64,000 bases of DNA from Mesorhizobium plurifarium (GTDB taxonomy: Bacteria; Pseudomonadota; Alphaproteobacteria; Rhizobiales; Rhizobiaceae). Below, one piece after another: positions 1 to 8,212 of this stretch; position 1 is the first letter of the stretch; each line of letters starts with the position of its first letter. The position numbers and the translations under genes are program-made. The notes under the pieces are model-generated. The model searched no databases and had not been told where the DNA came from. It saw only the letters and a list, made by a program, of their open reading frames with translations. The stretch is taken from assembly GCA_000824785.1 (NCBI GenBank), contig CCNB01000043.1, positions 62,001 through 126,000 of the forward strand, given 5' to 3'.

Positions 1-151
1 CAAGGTTGACGCGCCTGTCCTCGGCTGACTGCAGGTGCATATACCAGTCGCTCTCGAAGAGCGGCTTGAAGCGGAAATGCTCGACATAGAAATCCGCCGT
101 GCCGGCGACATCGTCCGTCATCAGGACCGGATAATAGCTGGTCGTCTTCAT
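1..151 (-). CDS. VOC/glyoxalase-family protein, 3' end cut by window edge
   Basis: Only the first 50 residues are present; the gene runs off the left edge. They read MKTTSYYPVLMTDDVAGTAD, then a FYVEHF segment and an FESDWYMHLQS segment, the beta-alpha-beta-beta start typical of glyoxalase/bleomycin-resistance (VOC) proteins. A good AGGAGAAGG ribosome binding site precedes the ATG at 149-151. It is divergent from the TetR gene at 218 with two identical-type dyads between them, so it is probably the repressor's target. The substrate cannot be told from this fragment. Confidence 0.75.
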   Translation of the reverse strand, partial: MKTTSYYPVLMTDDVAGTADFYVEHFRFKPLFESDWYMHLQSAEDRRVNL

Positions 152-172
152 CTTTCCTTCTCCTCGCATCCA

Positions 173-217
173 ACATACAGTCTGTATGTAAATGCAAATA
201 ACATACAGGCTGCATGT
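173..217. promoter_or_regulatory. Twin TetR-type operators between VOC gene and tetR
   Basis: Two near-perfect dyads of the same type: ACATACAGTCTGTATGT at 173-189 and ACATACAGGCTGCATGT at 201-217, start-to-start spacing 28 bp. Both have the ACATACAG half-site. The second ends one base before the ATG of the TetR gene. Position and symmetry indicate binding by that TetR protein and control of both divergent genes; this is inference. Confidence 0.75.
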
Positions 218-844
218 ATGCAAGAAGAGTCCGGACGCCGCTCCAACCGCGACCGCACCGAGGCGACGCGCGCGGATCTGATCCGCGCGGCGCGGAAGCT
301 GTTCACGGAAAAATCCTATGCAGAGACCGGCACGCCGGAAATCGTCGCCGAGGCCGGTGTCACGCGCGGCGCGCTCTACCACCACTTCGCCGACAAGCAG
401 GCGCTGTTCGCGGCGGTCGTCGAGCAGGAGGCAGCGGCCGTGGCAGCCGAGATCGATCAGGCCTCGCCGCCATCGCTGTCGGCGCGTGACGCGCTGATCG
501 CCGGCTCGGACGCCTATCTCAAGGCGATGCGCGTGCCCGGCCGCACGCGGCTGCTGCTGCTCGACGGGCCGGCGGTGCTTGGACGCGCGGCCATGGACGA
601 GATCGACAACCGCCACGGCAACCGCTCGCTTCGCGAGGGCCTGGTCGCGGCAATGCGCGCGCAGGCAATGACCAGATTGCCGGCCGAGGCGCTGACCGCC
701 CTGCTGGCGGCCGCCTTCGACCGGGCGGCTCTGGCCGTCGAGGCCGGCGGCTCCGCCGAGGATTATCGCGCTGTATTGATCGCGCTCATGGACGGCTTGT
801 CTCCGGCCCCTCCCCGATCCACACGCCCGGCTCCATCTCGTTGA
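218..844 (+). CDS. TetR/AcrR-family transcriptional regulator
   Basis: 208 residues. The N-terminal helix-turn-helix is clear (residues about 15-62): RADLIRAARKLFTEKSYAET followed by an IVAEAGVTRGALYHHFADK recognition region. The C-terminal ligand domain is not assigned. An open frame extends upstream to 35, but it crosses the divergent gene and both operators, so I place the start at 218. No Shine-Dalgarno sequence precedes that ATG because the operator abuts it; translation may be leaderless. The last 59 bp overlap the convergent LysR gene. Likely an autorepressor that also controls the VOC gene. Confidence 0.88.
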   Translation: MQEESGRRSNRDRTEATRADLIRAARKLFTEKSYAETGTPEIVAEAGVTRGALYHHFADKQALFAAVVEQEAAAVAAEIDQASPPSLSARDALIAGSDAYLKAMRVPGRTRLLLLDGPAVLGRAAMDEIDNRHGNRSLREGLVAAMRAQAMTRLPAEALTALLAAAFDRAALAVEAGGSAEDYRAVLIALMDGLSPAPPRSTRPAPSR

Positions 845-1733
845 AGCTGCCAAGCTGCCGTTTGAATTCGTCGATCAGCCAGGACGCGGCCGGCTTGGGG
901 CTGCGGTCGGCGCGGTGCATGGCATAGAGCGGCGAGCGCACCTCGCGATAGGGCTCCAGATCGAGTTCCACCAGCCTGCCGCTGGCGAGGTCGTCGGCGA
1001 TCAGCCAGCGCGGCAGGCCGCCCCAGCCGAGACCTTCGCGCATCAGGGCATGCTTGGTGCGCACGTCGGTCAGCCGCCAGGTGCGATAGGCAAACACACC
1101 ATAGTCGCGCCCGCGCGTCCGCTCTGACTGGTCGGAGACGACGAGCTGGATATGCTCGCGCAGGTCCTCGACAGCCACCGGCTTCGGCAGTTTGGCCAAG
1201 GGGTGGTCCGGCGCCGCCGCCGGCACCATCGAGGTGAAGCCGATGCGCAGCAGAGTGACATCGGCATCGCCTTGCAGGCCACCGAAGCCAAGATCCGACT
1301 GGCCATTGACGACCTGGTCGACGATCAGGCCGAGCGAGCCGATGTAAAGTCGCAGCATGACCGCAGGGAACTGCCCCTCGAAGGCCTTGAGCACGCGCAC
1401 CAATGCCGGCGAAGGCAGCGCCACGTCGACCGATATCGCCACTTCCGCTTCCAGTCCTTGCCGGTAGCCGTCGGCGCGCGAGCGGATGCGCTGCAGCACG
1501 CCGATCATGCGCCGCGCGTCCTCCAGCATCGCCTTGCCGACATCGGTCAGCTGCGGCTCGCGCACACCTTCGCGCTCGAACAGTTTCAGGCCGAGCTGCG
1601 CTTCGAGATTGGCGATGCCGTAGCTCACCACCGACTGCGCCCGGTTGAGCTTGCGCCCCGCGGCCGAGAAGCTGCCGGTATCGGCCACTGCCACCAGGAT
1701 CTGGAGCTGATCCAAGGTCGGGTTTGGCTGCAT
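786..1733 (-). CDS. LysR-family transcriptional regulator
   Basis: 315 residues, the usual LysR length. The N-terminal winged HTH (residues about 7-66) shows the family pattern LDQLQILVAVADTGSFSAAG, then LNRAQSVVSYGIANLEAQLG and LFER. The rest is the two-lobed effector domain (about 92-295). It is divergent from the azoreductase gene with 115 bp between the starts, the classic arrangement for a LysR activator and its target. Likely senses a quinone, azo or electrophilic compound, by analogy with other LysR-azoR pairs; the ligand is inferred. Confidence 0.9.
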   Translation of the reverse strand: MQPNPTLDQLQILVAVADTGSFSAAGRKLNRAQSVVSYGIANLEAQLGLKLFEREGVREPQLTDVGKAMLEDARRMIGVLQRIRSRADGYRQGLEAEVAISVDVALPSPALVRVLKAFEGQFPAVMLRLYIGSLGLIVDQVVNGQSDLGFGGLQGDADVTLLRIGFTSMVPAAAPDHPLAKLPKPVAVEDLREHIQLVVSDQSERTRGRDYGVFAYRTWRLTDVRTKHALMREGLGWGGLPRWLIADDLASGRLVELDLEPYREVRSPLYAMHRADRSPKPAASWLIDEFKRQLGSFNEMEPGVWIGEGPETSRP

Positions 1734-1761
1734 AATCTCTCATCCATTTTATTGATGGATT

Positions 1762-1776
1762 GTATACACATTATAC
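1762..1776. promoter_or_regulatory. LysR-type box (T-N11-A) between lysR and azoR
   Basis: GTATACACATTATAC is an interrupted dyad with perfect 5-bp arms (GTATA / TATAC) and fits the T-N11-A motif of LysR regulators. It lies 29 bp upstream of the LysR start and 73 bp upstream of the azoR start. Function is inferred from position. Confidence 0.5.
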
Positions 1777-1848
1777 CAGTTATCCTGATAGGGCGGCAAT
1801 CCCATATTGGCGTGGAAAGTTTCAACCCAACCCCAAGGGGACACCGCC

Positions 1849-2487
1849 ATGTCTATTCTTCTCGTTACCTCCAGCCCGCGCGGCGACGCTTCGCACTCGA
1901 CCCGCGTCGCCACCGATCTTGCCCGGAAGCTCATCGCCGCCGATCCGGCCAACACGCTTGTCGTGCGCGATCTGGTCGCCAATCCGCTGCCGCATATAGA
2001 TCCCGACTACGCCACCGGTATCTATACGCCGGCCGAAGCCCGCACACCGCGCCAGGCCGAGGTTGTCGGCGTTTCCGACGCCGTGCTCGACGAGCTTTTC
2101 GCCGCCGACACCGTGATCCTCGCCACCGGCTTCATCAACTTCAACATCTCCTCGACGTTGAAGTCCTGGGTCGACCACGTCGCCCGTTCCGGCAAGACCT
2201 TCGCTTACGGCGAAGGCGGTCCGAAGGGCCTCGTCAAGGGCAAGAAGGTCTATATCGTGCTTGCTTCCGGTGGCATCTATTCGGAAGGCGCCGCGGTGCA
2301 GATGGACCATGCGGTTCCCTATCTGCGCAGCGTGCTCGGCTTCCTCGGCATGACCGACGTCGAAGTCATCCGCGTCGAGGGCGTCGGCATGGGCGCTGAC
2401 GCCGTCACCGCAGCCCTTGCCAAGGCCACCGCCAAGGTCGATGCGATCGCGGCCGCCACTGCCGATCACGCCGCCGTCGCGGCCTGA
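1849..2487 (+). CDS. azoR: FMN-dependent NADH-azoreductase (AzoR type)
   Basis: 212 residues with a flavodoxin-like fold. The start MSILLVTSSPRGDASHSTRV contains the N-terminal FMN-phosphate loop (SPRGDASHS). The centre has FNFNISSTLKSWVDHVARSG, then TFAYGEGGPKGL, both characteristic of AzoR. It reduces azo bonds and quinones with NAD(P)H in the cytoplasm, probably for quinone detoxification. I use the ATG at 1849, which follows CAAGGGG, rather than an in-frame ATG 42 bp upstream. Probably controlled by the divergent LysR gene. Confidence 0.92.
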   Translation: MSILLVTSSPRGDASHSTRVATDLARKLIAADPANTLVVRDLVANPLPHIDPDYATGIYTPAEARTPRQAEVVGVSDAVLDELFAADTVILATGFINFNISSTLKSWVDHVARSGKTFAYGEGGPKGLVKGKKVYIVLASGGIYSEGAAVQMDHAVPYLRSVLGFLGMTDVEVIRVEGVGMGADAVTAALAKATAKVDAIAAATADHAAVAA

Positions 2488-2505
2488 CCGCCGACGCCGT
2501 AAACG

Positions 2506-2540
2506 AAAGAGGCAGGCGCCCGCCAGCGCCTGCCTCTTTT
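2506..2540. terminator. Bidirectional rho-independent terminator after azoR
   Basis: A stem with arms AAAGAGGCAGGCGC (2506-2519) and GCGCCTGCCTCTTTT (2526-2540) around a 6-nt CCGCCA loop. It has T/A runs on both sides and sits between the convergent ends of azoR and the ROK gene, so it can serve both. Confidence 0.9.
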
Positions 2541-2578
2541 GCGTTTCGCCCCTTGGATTTCGCCCCGACAATCGGCTG

Positions 2579-3754
2579 CTACAGCGGCGGCAGCACCACG
2601 GCCGGATGGCGGTCCTCGCGCAGGATAAGTCCCAGGCTGTAATCCAGCGCCAGCTTCATGGCGCCGAGCGCGGTTCCCACGTCTTCCAACGTGCTGACGG
2701 CGATCGGCGTCGGCCAGGCCAGTTCGCCCGCGACACGCTCGACCTCGGCCGTCATCAGCGCATTGCGACCGACGCCGCCGCCAAGCACGATCAGGCCCGG
2801 ATCGAGCATGCCGATGCAGCCGGCGGCAAGCCGGCCGATATCGGCCGCATGGCGCGACACCGCCTCCGCGGCTGGGCGCGATCCAGCCAGCGCCAGCGCG
2901 AACAATTCCTTGGCCGAGTTTGGCGGCGCGCCCTCTTGCGCCGGCCAGGTCTGCCGGCTGCGCTCGACCAGCGCTCGGGAGCCGAGAAAGTGCTCGAGCC
3001 CTTCGCGATAAGGCACTTCGCTGGCAGACCACGGAAAAGGCATGCGGCCGACTTCGCCGGCCGCACCGCCGGCGCCGCGAAACAGCCGGCCTTCATTGAT
3101 GAGACCAAGACCGACCCGCACGCCGACCTGCAGGAAGGCAAAGGTCTGGTGGCCCTGCGCCGCGCCGAAATGCATTTCGCCAATCGCCGCGCAGTTGACG
3201 TTGTTCTCCAGGATGATTGGCACGTCGATCTTGCGGCGAAGGGTGCGGAGCACGGCGTCCGGACCATTGCCCTGGCCATTGCCGAGGCGGCTGTGCGAAA
3301 CGATGCGCGGCACCGCGACCGCCACGCTGCGCAGGATCCGGAAAGTCTTGCCGACCTTTGCCGGAATCGATTTGGCGACAGAAAGAATGACCGCGCCGAT
3401 CTCGTCGGTGGTCGCCGCTTCCGGTATGCTTTCCTCCACCGTTGCCAAAGGCTGGGCATCCATCGAATAGGCGACGGCGCGCACCTGCGCGGCGCCGACA
3501 TCGATGCCGATGACATAGCCGGCGCCTGGGCCGATGCCGTAGATGGTGGCGGTCCGCCCGATGGCGCCGCGTTCCGTCCCGCGCGACGCGACGAGGCCGA
3601 GCGCGCTGAGCTCGGAAACGGCGGCCGACATGGTCGGCTTGGAGAGCTCCAGCATCGAGCCGAGCTTCGGTCGGGTCACCGGTCCCTGCGACGCCAGCAG
3701 CCGCAGCACGGCGCGGGCGCTTTCGGTCAGGCTGGGGATTTCGGATGGAGCCAT
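2579..3754 (-). CDS. ROK-family transcriptional repressor (NagC/XylR-like)
   Basis: 391 residues, the normal length of a ROK regulator. An N-terminal winged HTH (about 13-65; GPVTRPKLGSMLELSKPTMS) precedes a ROK sugar-kinase-like domain with the phosphate-loop pattern VIGIDVGAAQVRAVAYS (about 80-96) and the glycine-rich NEGRLFRGAGGAAGEVGRMP segment (about 222-241). The usual ROK zinc motif (CxCGxxGCxE) is absent; that stretch reads VPYREGLEHFLGS, so zinc binding is probably lost. Third gene of the minus-strand set kinase-SIS-ROK, 148 bp after the SIS gene. Likely represses the divergent sugar operons through the dyad at 5928-5946. Confidence 0.88.
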   Translation of the reverse strand: MAPSEIPSLTESARAVLRLLASQGPVTRPKLGSMLELSKPTMSAAVSELSALGLVASRGTERGAIGRTATIYGIGPGAGYVIGIDVGAAQVRAVAYSMDAQPLATVEESIPEAATTDEIGAVILSVAKSIPAKVGKTFRILRSVAVAVPRIVSHSRLGNGQGNGPDAVLRTLRRKIDVPIILENNVNCAAIGEMHFGAAQGHQTFAFLQVGVRVGLGLINEGRLFRGAGGAAGEVGRMPFPWSASEVPYREGLEHFLGSRALVERSRQTWPAQEGAPPNSAKELFALALAGSRPAAEAVSRHAADIGRLAAGCIGMLDPGLIVLGGGVGRNALMTAEVERVAGELAWPTPIAVSTLEDVGTALGAMKLALDYSLGLILREDRHPAVVLPPL

Positions 3755-3902
3755 CTGCGACGTCTAACCCGCCTCTAATCCCTCTCAGCGCTCGCCCGAA
3801 CCTGGCGGAGCGCGTATCGCGAATCAAACACGACAGCCGTCATTGTGAAGGGTTTCAACGGTTTCCGCGAATTCCCCGGCAAGAACGGCGGCGGCGACGG
3901 AA

Positions 3903-4922
3903 TCAAAGCTCCGTCGGCGACCAGGGCTTCAGCTTGGTGTCGGTCTGCCGGTAGCGGAAAGTGATGTCGGTCAGGCCGGCCGCATCCTGCATGTCGCCGA
4001 CGATCATCTGCAGCGCGATGATCTCCAATATGCCGTCCGCGATCGCATTGCCCAGCGCCGGAATGGCGATAGCGGCGAGCTTTTCCGTGGCGGCGATGTC
4101 GATCCTTCGCGTGATCAGCACCGAGGGGCAGCCAAAGCCGGCCATATCCTGCGCGATCTTGGCCTCGCGATCGTCGCCGAAGGCGATCAGGCCGGTGGCC
4201 GCATCCTGCGATTCCATCGGGCCATGCAGATAGTTCAGCGTATCCCAGCCGGAGGCCGGAACACGGACCGCCTCGCGGATCAGCATCGCCGCCTCACCCG
4301 CATTGGCAAAGCCGTTGCCGGCGCCGACAATATCTATGGAGGCGCGGCCGGCCAGCAGCCGTGCCGCCTGGCCGGCGCCCTCCCAGCCATCGGCCAGCAG
4401 CCGCGCGACCGCCAGGGGCAGTTGCGCCCAGTCGAAGGAGCCGCCGGCGATCCTGTCGACCAGCATGCCAAGCGCGAGCAGGGTTCCCGTATAGCCGGTC
4501 GAACTCGCGCCATTGTCGGCGCCCGATTCCATAGCGATCACCGCGCCGGTGATGCCGGCCAGCGGATTGTCGGCGCCGCGGCAGATGGCAAGGCGCGGAT
4601 AGGCTTTCGCCTCCCGCATCACGTCGGCGATCTCCCGGCTCTGGCCGGAGGCCGACAGGGCGACAAAGGCGTCCGCCGCCGCATCCGTCCGACCATAGAG
4701 CTCGGTCGGCACGAAGGCCAAGCCCCGCCTGCCGAACTGCCTCAGATAGAACGCGCCGGCAAGCGCCGCCTGGTAACTGGCGCCGATACCGGCAAAGCCG
4801 ATCGTACCGCCCGCAAAGCCCGACAGGTCTAAACTGTCGAGCGCCCGCGCCACGGCCTGCCTTCCCAATTCCAGGCTTTCGGCCTGGCGTGACACCGCAG
4901 GGCGGTAACCGATACGCTTCAT
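3903..4922 (-). CDS. SIS-domain sugar-phosphate isomerase/deaminase (GlmS/AgaS-like)
   Basis: 339 residues with two SIS domains. The first has GFAGIGASYQAALAGAFYLR (about 42-61) and the phosphosugar-binding SASGQSREIADVMREAK (about 90-106); the second has IDIVGAGNGFANAGEAAMLI (about 196-215), then LIREAVRVPASGWDTLNYLH. This matches the isomerase half of GlmS and the AgaS/NagB-II type deaminases. There is no glutaminase domain, so a catabolic aldose-ketose isomerase or amino-sugar-phosphate deaminase is more likely than synthesis. It is 27 bp downstream of the kinase gene, in the same operon. Exact substrate unknown. Confidence 0.82.
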   Translation of the reverse strand: MKRIGYRPAVSRQAESLELGRQAVARALDSLDLSGFAGGTIGFAGIGASYQAALAGAFYLRQFGRRGLAFVPTELYGRTDAAADAFVALSASGQSREIADVMREAKAYPRLAICRGADNPLAGITGAVIAMESGADNGASSTGYTGTLLALGMLVDRIAGGSFDWAQLPLAVARLLADGWEGAGQAARLLAGRASIDIVGAGNGFANAGEAAMLIREAVRVPASGWDTLNYLHGPMESQDAATGLIAFGDDREAKIAQDMAGFGCPSVLITRRIDIAATEKLAAIAIPALGNAIADGILEIIALQMIVGDMQDAAGLTDITFRYRQTDTKLKPWSPTEL

Positions 4923-4949
4923 CGTCGATACTCCATCAAACCTCGGCGG

Positions 4950-5876
4950 TCACTCTGCGCGGCCATGGGACTGAGCCTCGCCCGCGACAAGGCGCGCAGC
5001 CAGCGCCACCGCGCCGATCACCGGCGGCTCGCGAAGGAGCACCACGCGGCTTGCCGGCGACACTGACGCCATGGCCTCGACGAACGCCGTCATCAGCATC
5101 GGCTGCTCGGCAATGACGCCGCCGCCGGCAACGATCAGCGAAGCATTGGCGCCGCGTTCGATCAGCAACTGCACAAGCGCCGCGAGCCCCTCCCCGCCTT
5201 CCTTGATGACGCGCGAAGCGAGCGGAGAGCCGGCATTAGCCGCATCGAAGACGGCATTGGCATAGCGGCCCCAGGCCGCGGCGCCCCTCGTCTCGTTGAG
5301 CAAGATGCCGAGCTTGGTCTGGTCGTTTGTGCCGATCTCGCGCATCAGCATGGCAATCAGCGGATCGCCCTCCTGACCGCGATCGAGCGTCCGGCGGATC
5401 GCCTTGGCGGCTTCGCGCACAAGTGCTGCCGCGCTTCCTTCGTCGCCCAGGATCCAGCCCCAGCCGCCGGCGGCAAGCATCTTGCCCTCTCCCGTACGCG
5501 CGACCGCGATCGAGCCGGTTCCGGCGACGACACCGATGCCATCGACATAGCCGGCGGCGGGCACCATAAGCTCGGCGTCATTGACCACCTGCACGCTCGT
5601 CTTGAGATTGGCCGACAGCAGCATCTGGAAGCGCCGGCATTGCTCGTCCGTGTCGCAGCCATGCGCGCCGACGGCCATGGCGGCCGGTACCGTACCGACG
5701 CACAGGTCCGTGACTATGGCCGCCAGCTTCACTGCATCAGCCTCCATCTGGCGGATGCGCCACTCGTCCGTCACGAGCGTCTTGTCGAACAGCACACTAC
5801 TCCCTCGCCGCCCCATGATGCGCGTCTTGGTGCCGCCTATGTCCACACCCGCCAACAGGTTCTGATCCACGAACAT
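4950..5876 (-). CDS. BadF/BadG-type ATPase, N-acetylglucosamine-kinase-like sugar kinase
   Basis: 308 residues from the ATG at 5874-5876, which has AGAGGA upstream; an ATG 21 bp further up lacks a good site. Actin-fold ATPase: phosphate-1 loop AGVDIGGTKTRIMG (about 9-22), VVNDAELMVPAAGY (about 97-110), the phosphate-2 segment GIGVVAGTGSIAVAR (about 113-127), GWGWILGDEGSAA, and the adenosine loop LIVAGGGVIAEQP (about 247-259). This is the BcrAD/BadF family that includes NAG kinase. It probably phosphorylates the sugar imported by the divergent transporter before the SIS enzyme acts. Confidence 0.85.
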   Translation of the reverse strand: MFVDQNLLAGVDIGGTKTRIMGRRGSSVLFDKTLVTDEWRIRQMEADAVKLAAIVTDLCVGTVPAAMAVGAHGCDTDEQCRRFQMLLSANLKTSVQVVNDAELMVPAAGYVDGIGVVAGTGSIAVARTGEGKMLAAGGWGWILGDEGSAAALVREAAKAIRRTLDRGQEGDPLIAMLMREIGTNDQTKLGILLNETRGAAAWGRYANAVFDAANAGSPLASRVIKEGGEGLAALVQLLIERGANASLIVAGGGVIAEQPMLMTAFVEAMASVSPASRVVLLREPPVIGAVALAARLVAGEAQSHGRAE

Positions 5877-5927
5877 TCCTCTCGCCGGACAGGCCACCGA
5901 AGCCCGCGCAACGTTGCAATCCCATTA

Positions 5928-5946
5928 GTTAGGAAACTTTACAAAC
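5928..5946. promoter_or_regulatory. 19-bp dyad, probable ROK operator of divergent sugar operons
   Basis: GTTAGGAAACTTTACAAAC has arms GTTAGGAAA and TTTACAAAC around a central C, 7 of 9 positions matching. It lies 52 bp upstream of the kinase start and 79 bp upstream of the substrate-binding-protein start. It resembles the GTTAGGAAA-TTTCCTAAC type of site I associate with rhizobial ROK regulators; binding by the ROK protein at 2579-3754 is inferred. Confidence 0.6.
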
Positions 5947-6024
5947 TATCTTTCCAGACGGCAAGAACTATGATTTGATTAATCCCGTCAAAGCGCATCA
6001 AGCGCGCAATGGGAGATCAGAAAG

Positions 6025-7275
6025 ATGAGCAGGAGAAGGATCGGCCTGGCCCTCGCGGCCGCCTCTTTCGCATGGGGATTCGCATCAAGCGTGGCGCATG
6101 CCACCGACATCTCGTTCTGGACCTGGCGCCAGGAAGACAAGGCCGCCTACAATGAGCTGTTCGGCGACTTCACCAAGGCCAATCCGGACATCCATGTGAA
6201 GTTCGAGTCCTTCCCGGACGAGAATTATCCGACCATCGTTTCGACGGCGTTGGCCGGCAGTAAGGGCGGCGACGTCATCCACACCCACGCCTATGGTTGG
6301 CTCGAGCAGTTCGTGAAGGCCGGCTATTTCGAGCCGCTCGACATGGCGACCGTGCCGTCGCTCGCCAATCAGCCGGCGGATGCGCTTGTGTCCGGCACCT
6401 ACCGCGCCGACAAGAAGGTCTATTCGCTGCCTTTCGCCTCGCAGACGCTTGGTCTGTTCATCAACAAGGACGTCTTCGCCAAGGCCGGGCTGACGCCGCC
6501 GACCACCTGGGACGAGTTCATCACCGTCAGCAAGGCGCTGAAGGAGAAGGGTATCTATCCCTTGGCCAACGGCATGGGCACCAGCTGGTTCAACGAGATG
6601 TTCGTCGCCATCTTCACCAACCCTTTCCTGGGCCAGGACTTCGTCGGCGACCTGACCAGCGGCAAGACCACCTTCAAGGATCCGCGCTATGTCGCGGCGC
6701 TCGGCAAGCTGCTCGAATTGCGTCCCTACATGCCCGACGGCTTCGAAGGCATCGATTACGAGACGGCCGGCCAACTGTTCCTCAGCGGCAAGGCGGCGAT
6801 GCTCGCCGGCGGCAGCTTCGACATCGCCACCTACCGGTCGCAAAACCCCGCCATCAACATGGACTTCGTCGCCCCGCCGATGGCGAAAGCCGGCGACACG
6901 CCGCAAGCAACGAAGTTCTTCGACGGCGGCTATGCGGTCAACTCCAAGTCGGCCAACAAGGAAGCGGCACTCAAGCTGGTCAATTGGATGGGCACCAAGG
7001 AATTCGGCGACAAGTTCTCCGCGCTTCTCGGCAACATCTCGCCGATCAAAGGCGTGGTCATCAAGGACGAATTGCTCTCGCATGTCGCCAAGTTGAACGA
7101 GACCGCGATGCCGCATATCAATGTCGTCTATTTCCGTTTCGAAAAGCCGACGGGATCGGAACTGCTGCAGGGCGACATCACCAAGATGATGTCCGGCTCG
7201 ATCACGCCGGACCAGCTTGCCGCCGACCTCACCGACGGCCTCGCCAAATGGTACAAGCCGTTCCAGGGCAAGTGA
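6025..7275 (+). CDS. ABC sugar transporter, periplasmic substrate-binding protein (family 1)
   Basis: 416 residues. A Sec signal peptide with an Arg-rich start covers about residues 1-26 (cleavage after VAHA). The mature protein starts with TDISFWTWRQEDKAAYNELF, the beta-strand and helix opening of MalE-like family 1 binding proteins. It contains GWLEQFVKAGYFEPLD and later the lobe-2 signature YAVNSKSANKEAALKLVNWM. ATG preceded by GGGAGAT. First gene of an operon with two permeases directly downstream. The ligand is probably an amino sugar or a related oligosaccharide, judged from the divergent kinase and SIS genes. Confidence 0.92.
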   Translation: MSRRRIGLALAAASFAWGFASSVAHATDISFWTWRQEDKAAYNELFGDFTKANPDIHVKFESFPDENYPTIVSTALAGSKGGDVIHTHAYGWLEQFVKAGYFEPLDMATVPSLANQPADALVSGTYRADKKVYSLPFASQTLGLFINKDVFAKAGLTPPTTWDEFITVSKALKEKGIYPLANGMGTSWFNEMFVAIFTNPFLGQDFVGDLTSGKTTFKDPRYVAALGKLLELRPYMPDGFEGIDYETAGQLFLSGKAAMLAGGSFDIATYRSQNPAINMDFVAPPMAKAGDTPQATKFFDGGYAVNSKSANKEAALKLVNWMGTKEFGDKFSALLGNISPIKGVVIKDELLSHVAKLNETAMPHINVVYFRFEKPTGSELLQGDITKMMSGSITPDQLAADLTDGLAKWYKPFQGK

Positions 7276-7276
7276 T

Positions 7277-8212
7277 ATGACAGCCGGCTGGCGCCACACC
7301 GAAAGACCTTTTCCGTGGCGCCGGTCGCTCTGGATCGCCGCGCTGCTGACGCCGGCGCTTGTGGTCATGGTGCTGTTCGTGCTGTGGCCGCTTCTGTCGG
7401 CCTTCCGCCTGGCCTTCTATGAGTTCAGCGGCTTGCGGCCGTCCGGTTTTATCGGACTTGAAAACTTCCGCCAGGTCCTGTTCGAAAAGCCCTACAGCGA
7501 CTGGACCTACAATGCGTTCAAGCACAACGTCATCGCCTTCCTGGCGCTGATGGTCTTCGAGAACGGCACCGCTTTCCTGATCGCCTTCGCGCTGCTCAAG
7601 GCGTTGCCGGGCCACCGCGTCCACCAGGTCATCGTCTTCATGCCGGTTGTGCTCTCGGCGGTGATTGTCGGCTTCCTGTGGAAGCTGTTCCTGCATCCAC
7701 TGTTCGGGCTGGTGAACCAGTTGCTTGGCTTGGTCGGCATCGCCGCCATTCCGTGGCTCGGCAGCGAGAACACCGCGCTCGGCAGCATCCTATTCGCCAA
7801 CATCTGGCACTGGCTCGGCTTTCCCACGCTGGTGCTGCTCGCCGGCATGCAGCGCATCAGCAAGGACGTGCTGGAGGCCGCCCGCCTCGACGGCGCCGGC
7901 GACTACGCGCTGATGACCAAGATCGTCTGGCCGTTGATTGCGCCGAGCGTCACCATCGTCACTATCCTGACCTTCATCGGCAGCTTCAACTGGTTCGAGA
8001 TTCCTTATGTCATGGCCGGCTTGACCGGTTCGCCGGGCGGCTCGACCGATGTGCTCGGCCTCTATTTCTACCGCACCGCCTTTGGCAGCACGACCACCGG
8101 CATCCAGGATTTCGGCCAGGGCAGCGCGCTGGCCGTGCTGATGTTCATCTTCGTCGCCGGCGTCACGGCAATAGCCCTGCGCTACCTGCGCCGCCGCGAG
8201 ATCGAGCAGTGA
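7277..8212 (+). CDS. ABC sugar transporter permease (MalF/UgpA type)
   Basis: 311 residues from the ATG at 7277, one base after the stop codon of the binding protein. About six transmembrane helices, the first near 20-42 (LLTPALVVMVLFVLWPLL). The cytoplasmic EAA loop that contacts the ATPase reads LEAARLDGAGDYALMTKIVW around 195-215. It pairs with the next gene to form the membrane channel. Tight spacing points to translational coupling. Confidence 0.92.
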   Translation: MTAGWRHTERPFPWRRSLWIAALLTPALVVMVLFVLWPLLSAFRLAFYEFSGLRPSGFIGLENFRQVLFEKPYSDWTYNAFKHNVIAFLALMVFENGTAFLIAFALLKALPGHRVHQVIVFMPVVLSAVIVGFLWKLFLHPLFGLVNQLLGLVGIAAIPWLGSENTALGSILFANIWHWLGFPTLVLLAGMQRISKDVLEAARLDGAGDYALMTKIVWPLIAPSVTIVTILTFIGSFNWFEIPYVMAGLTGSPGGSTDVLGLYFYRTAFGSTTTGIQDFGQGSALAVLMFIFVAGVTAIALRYLRRREIEQ

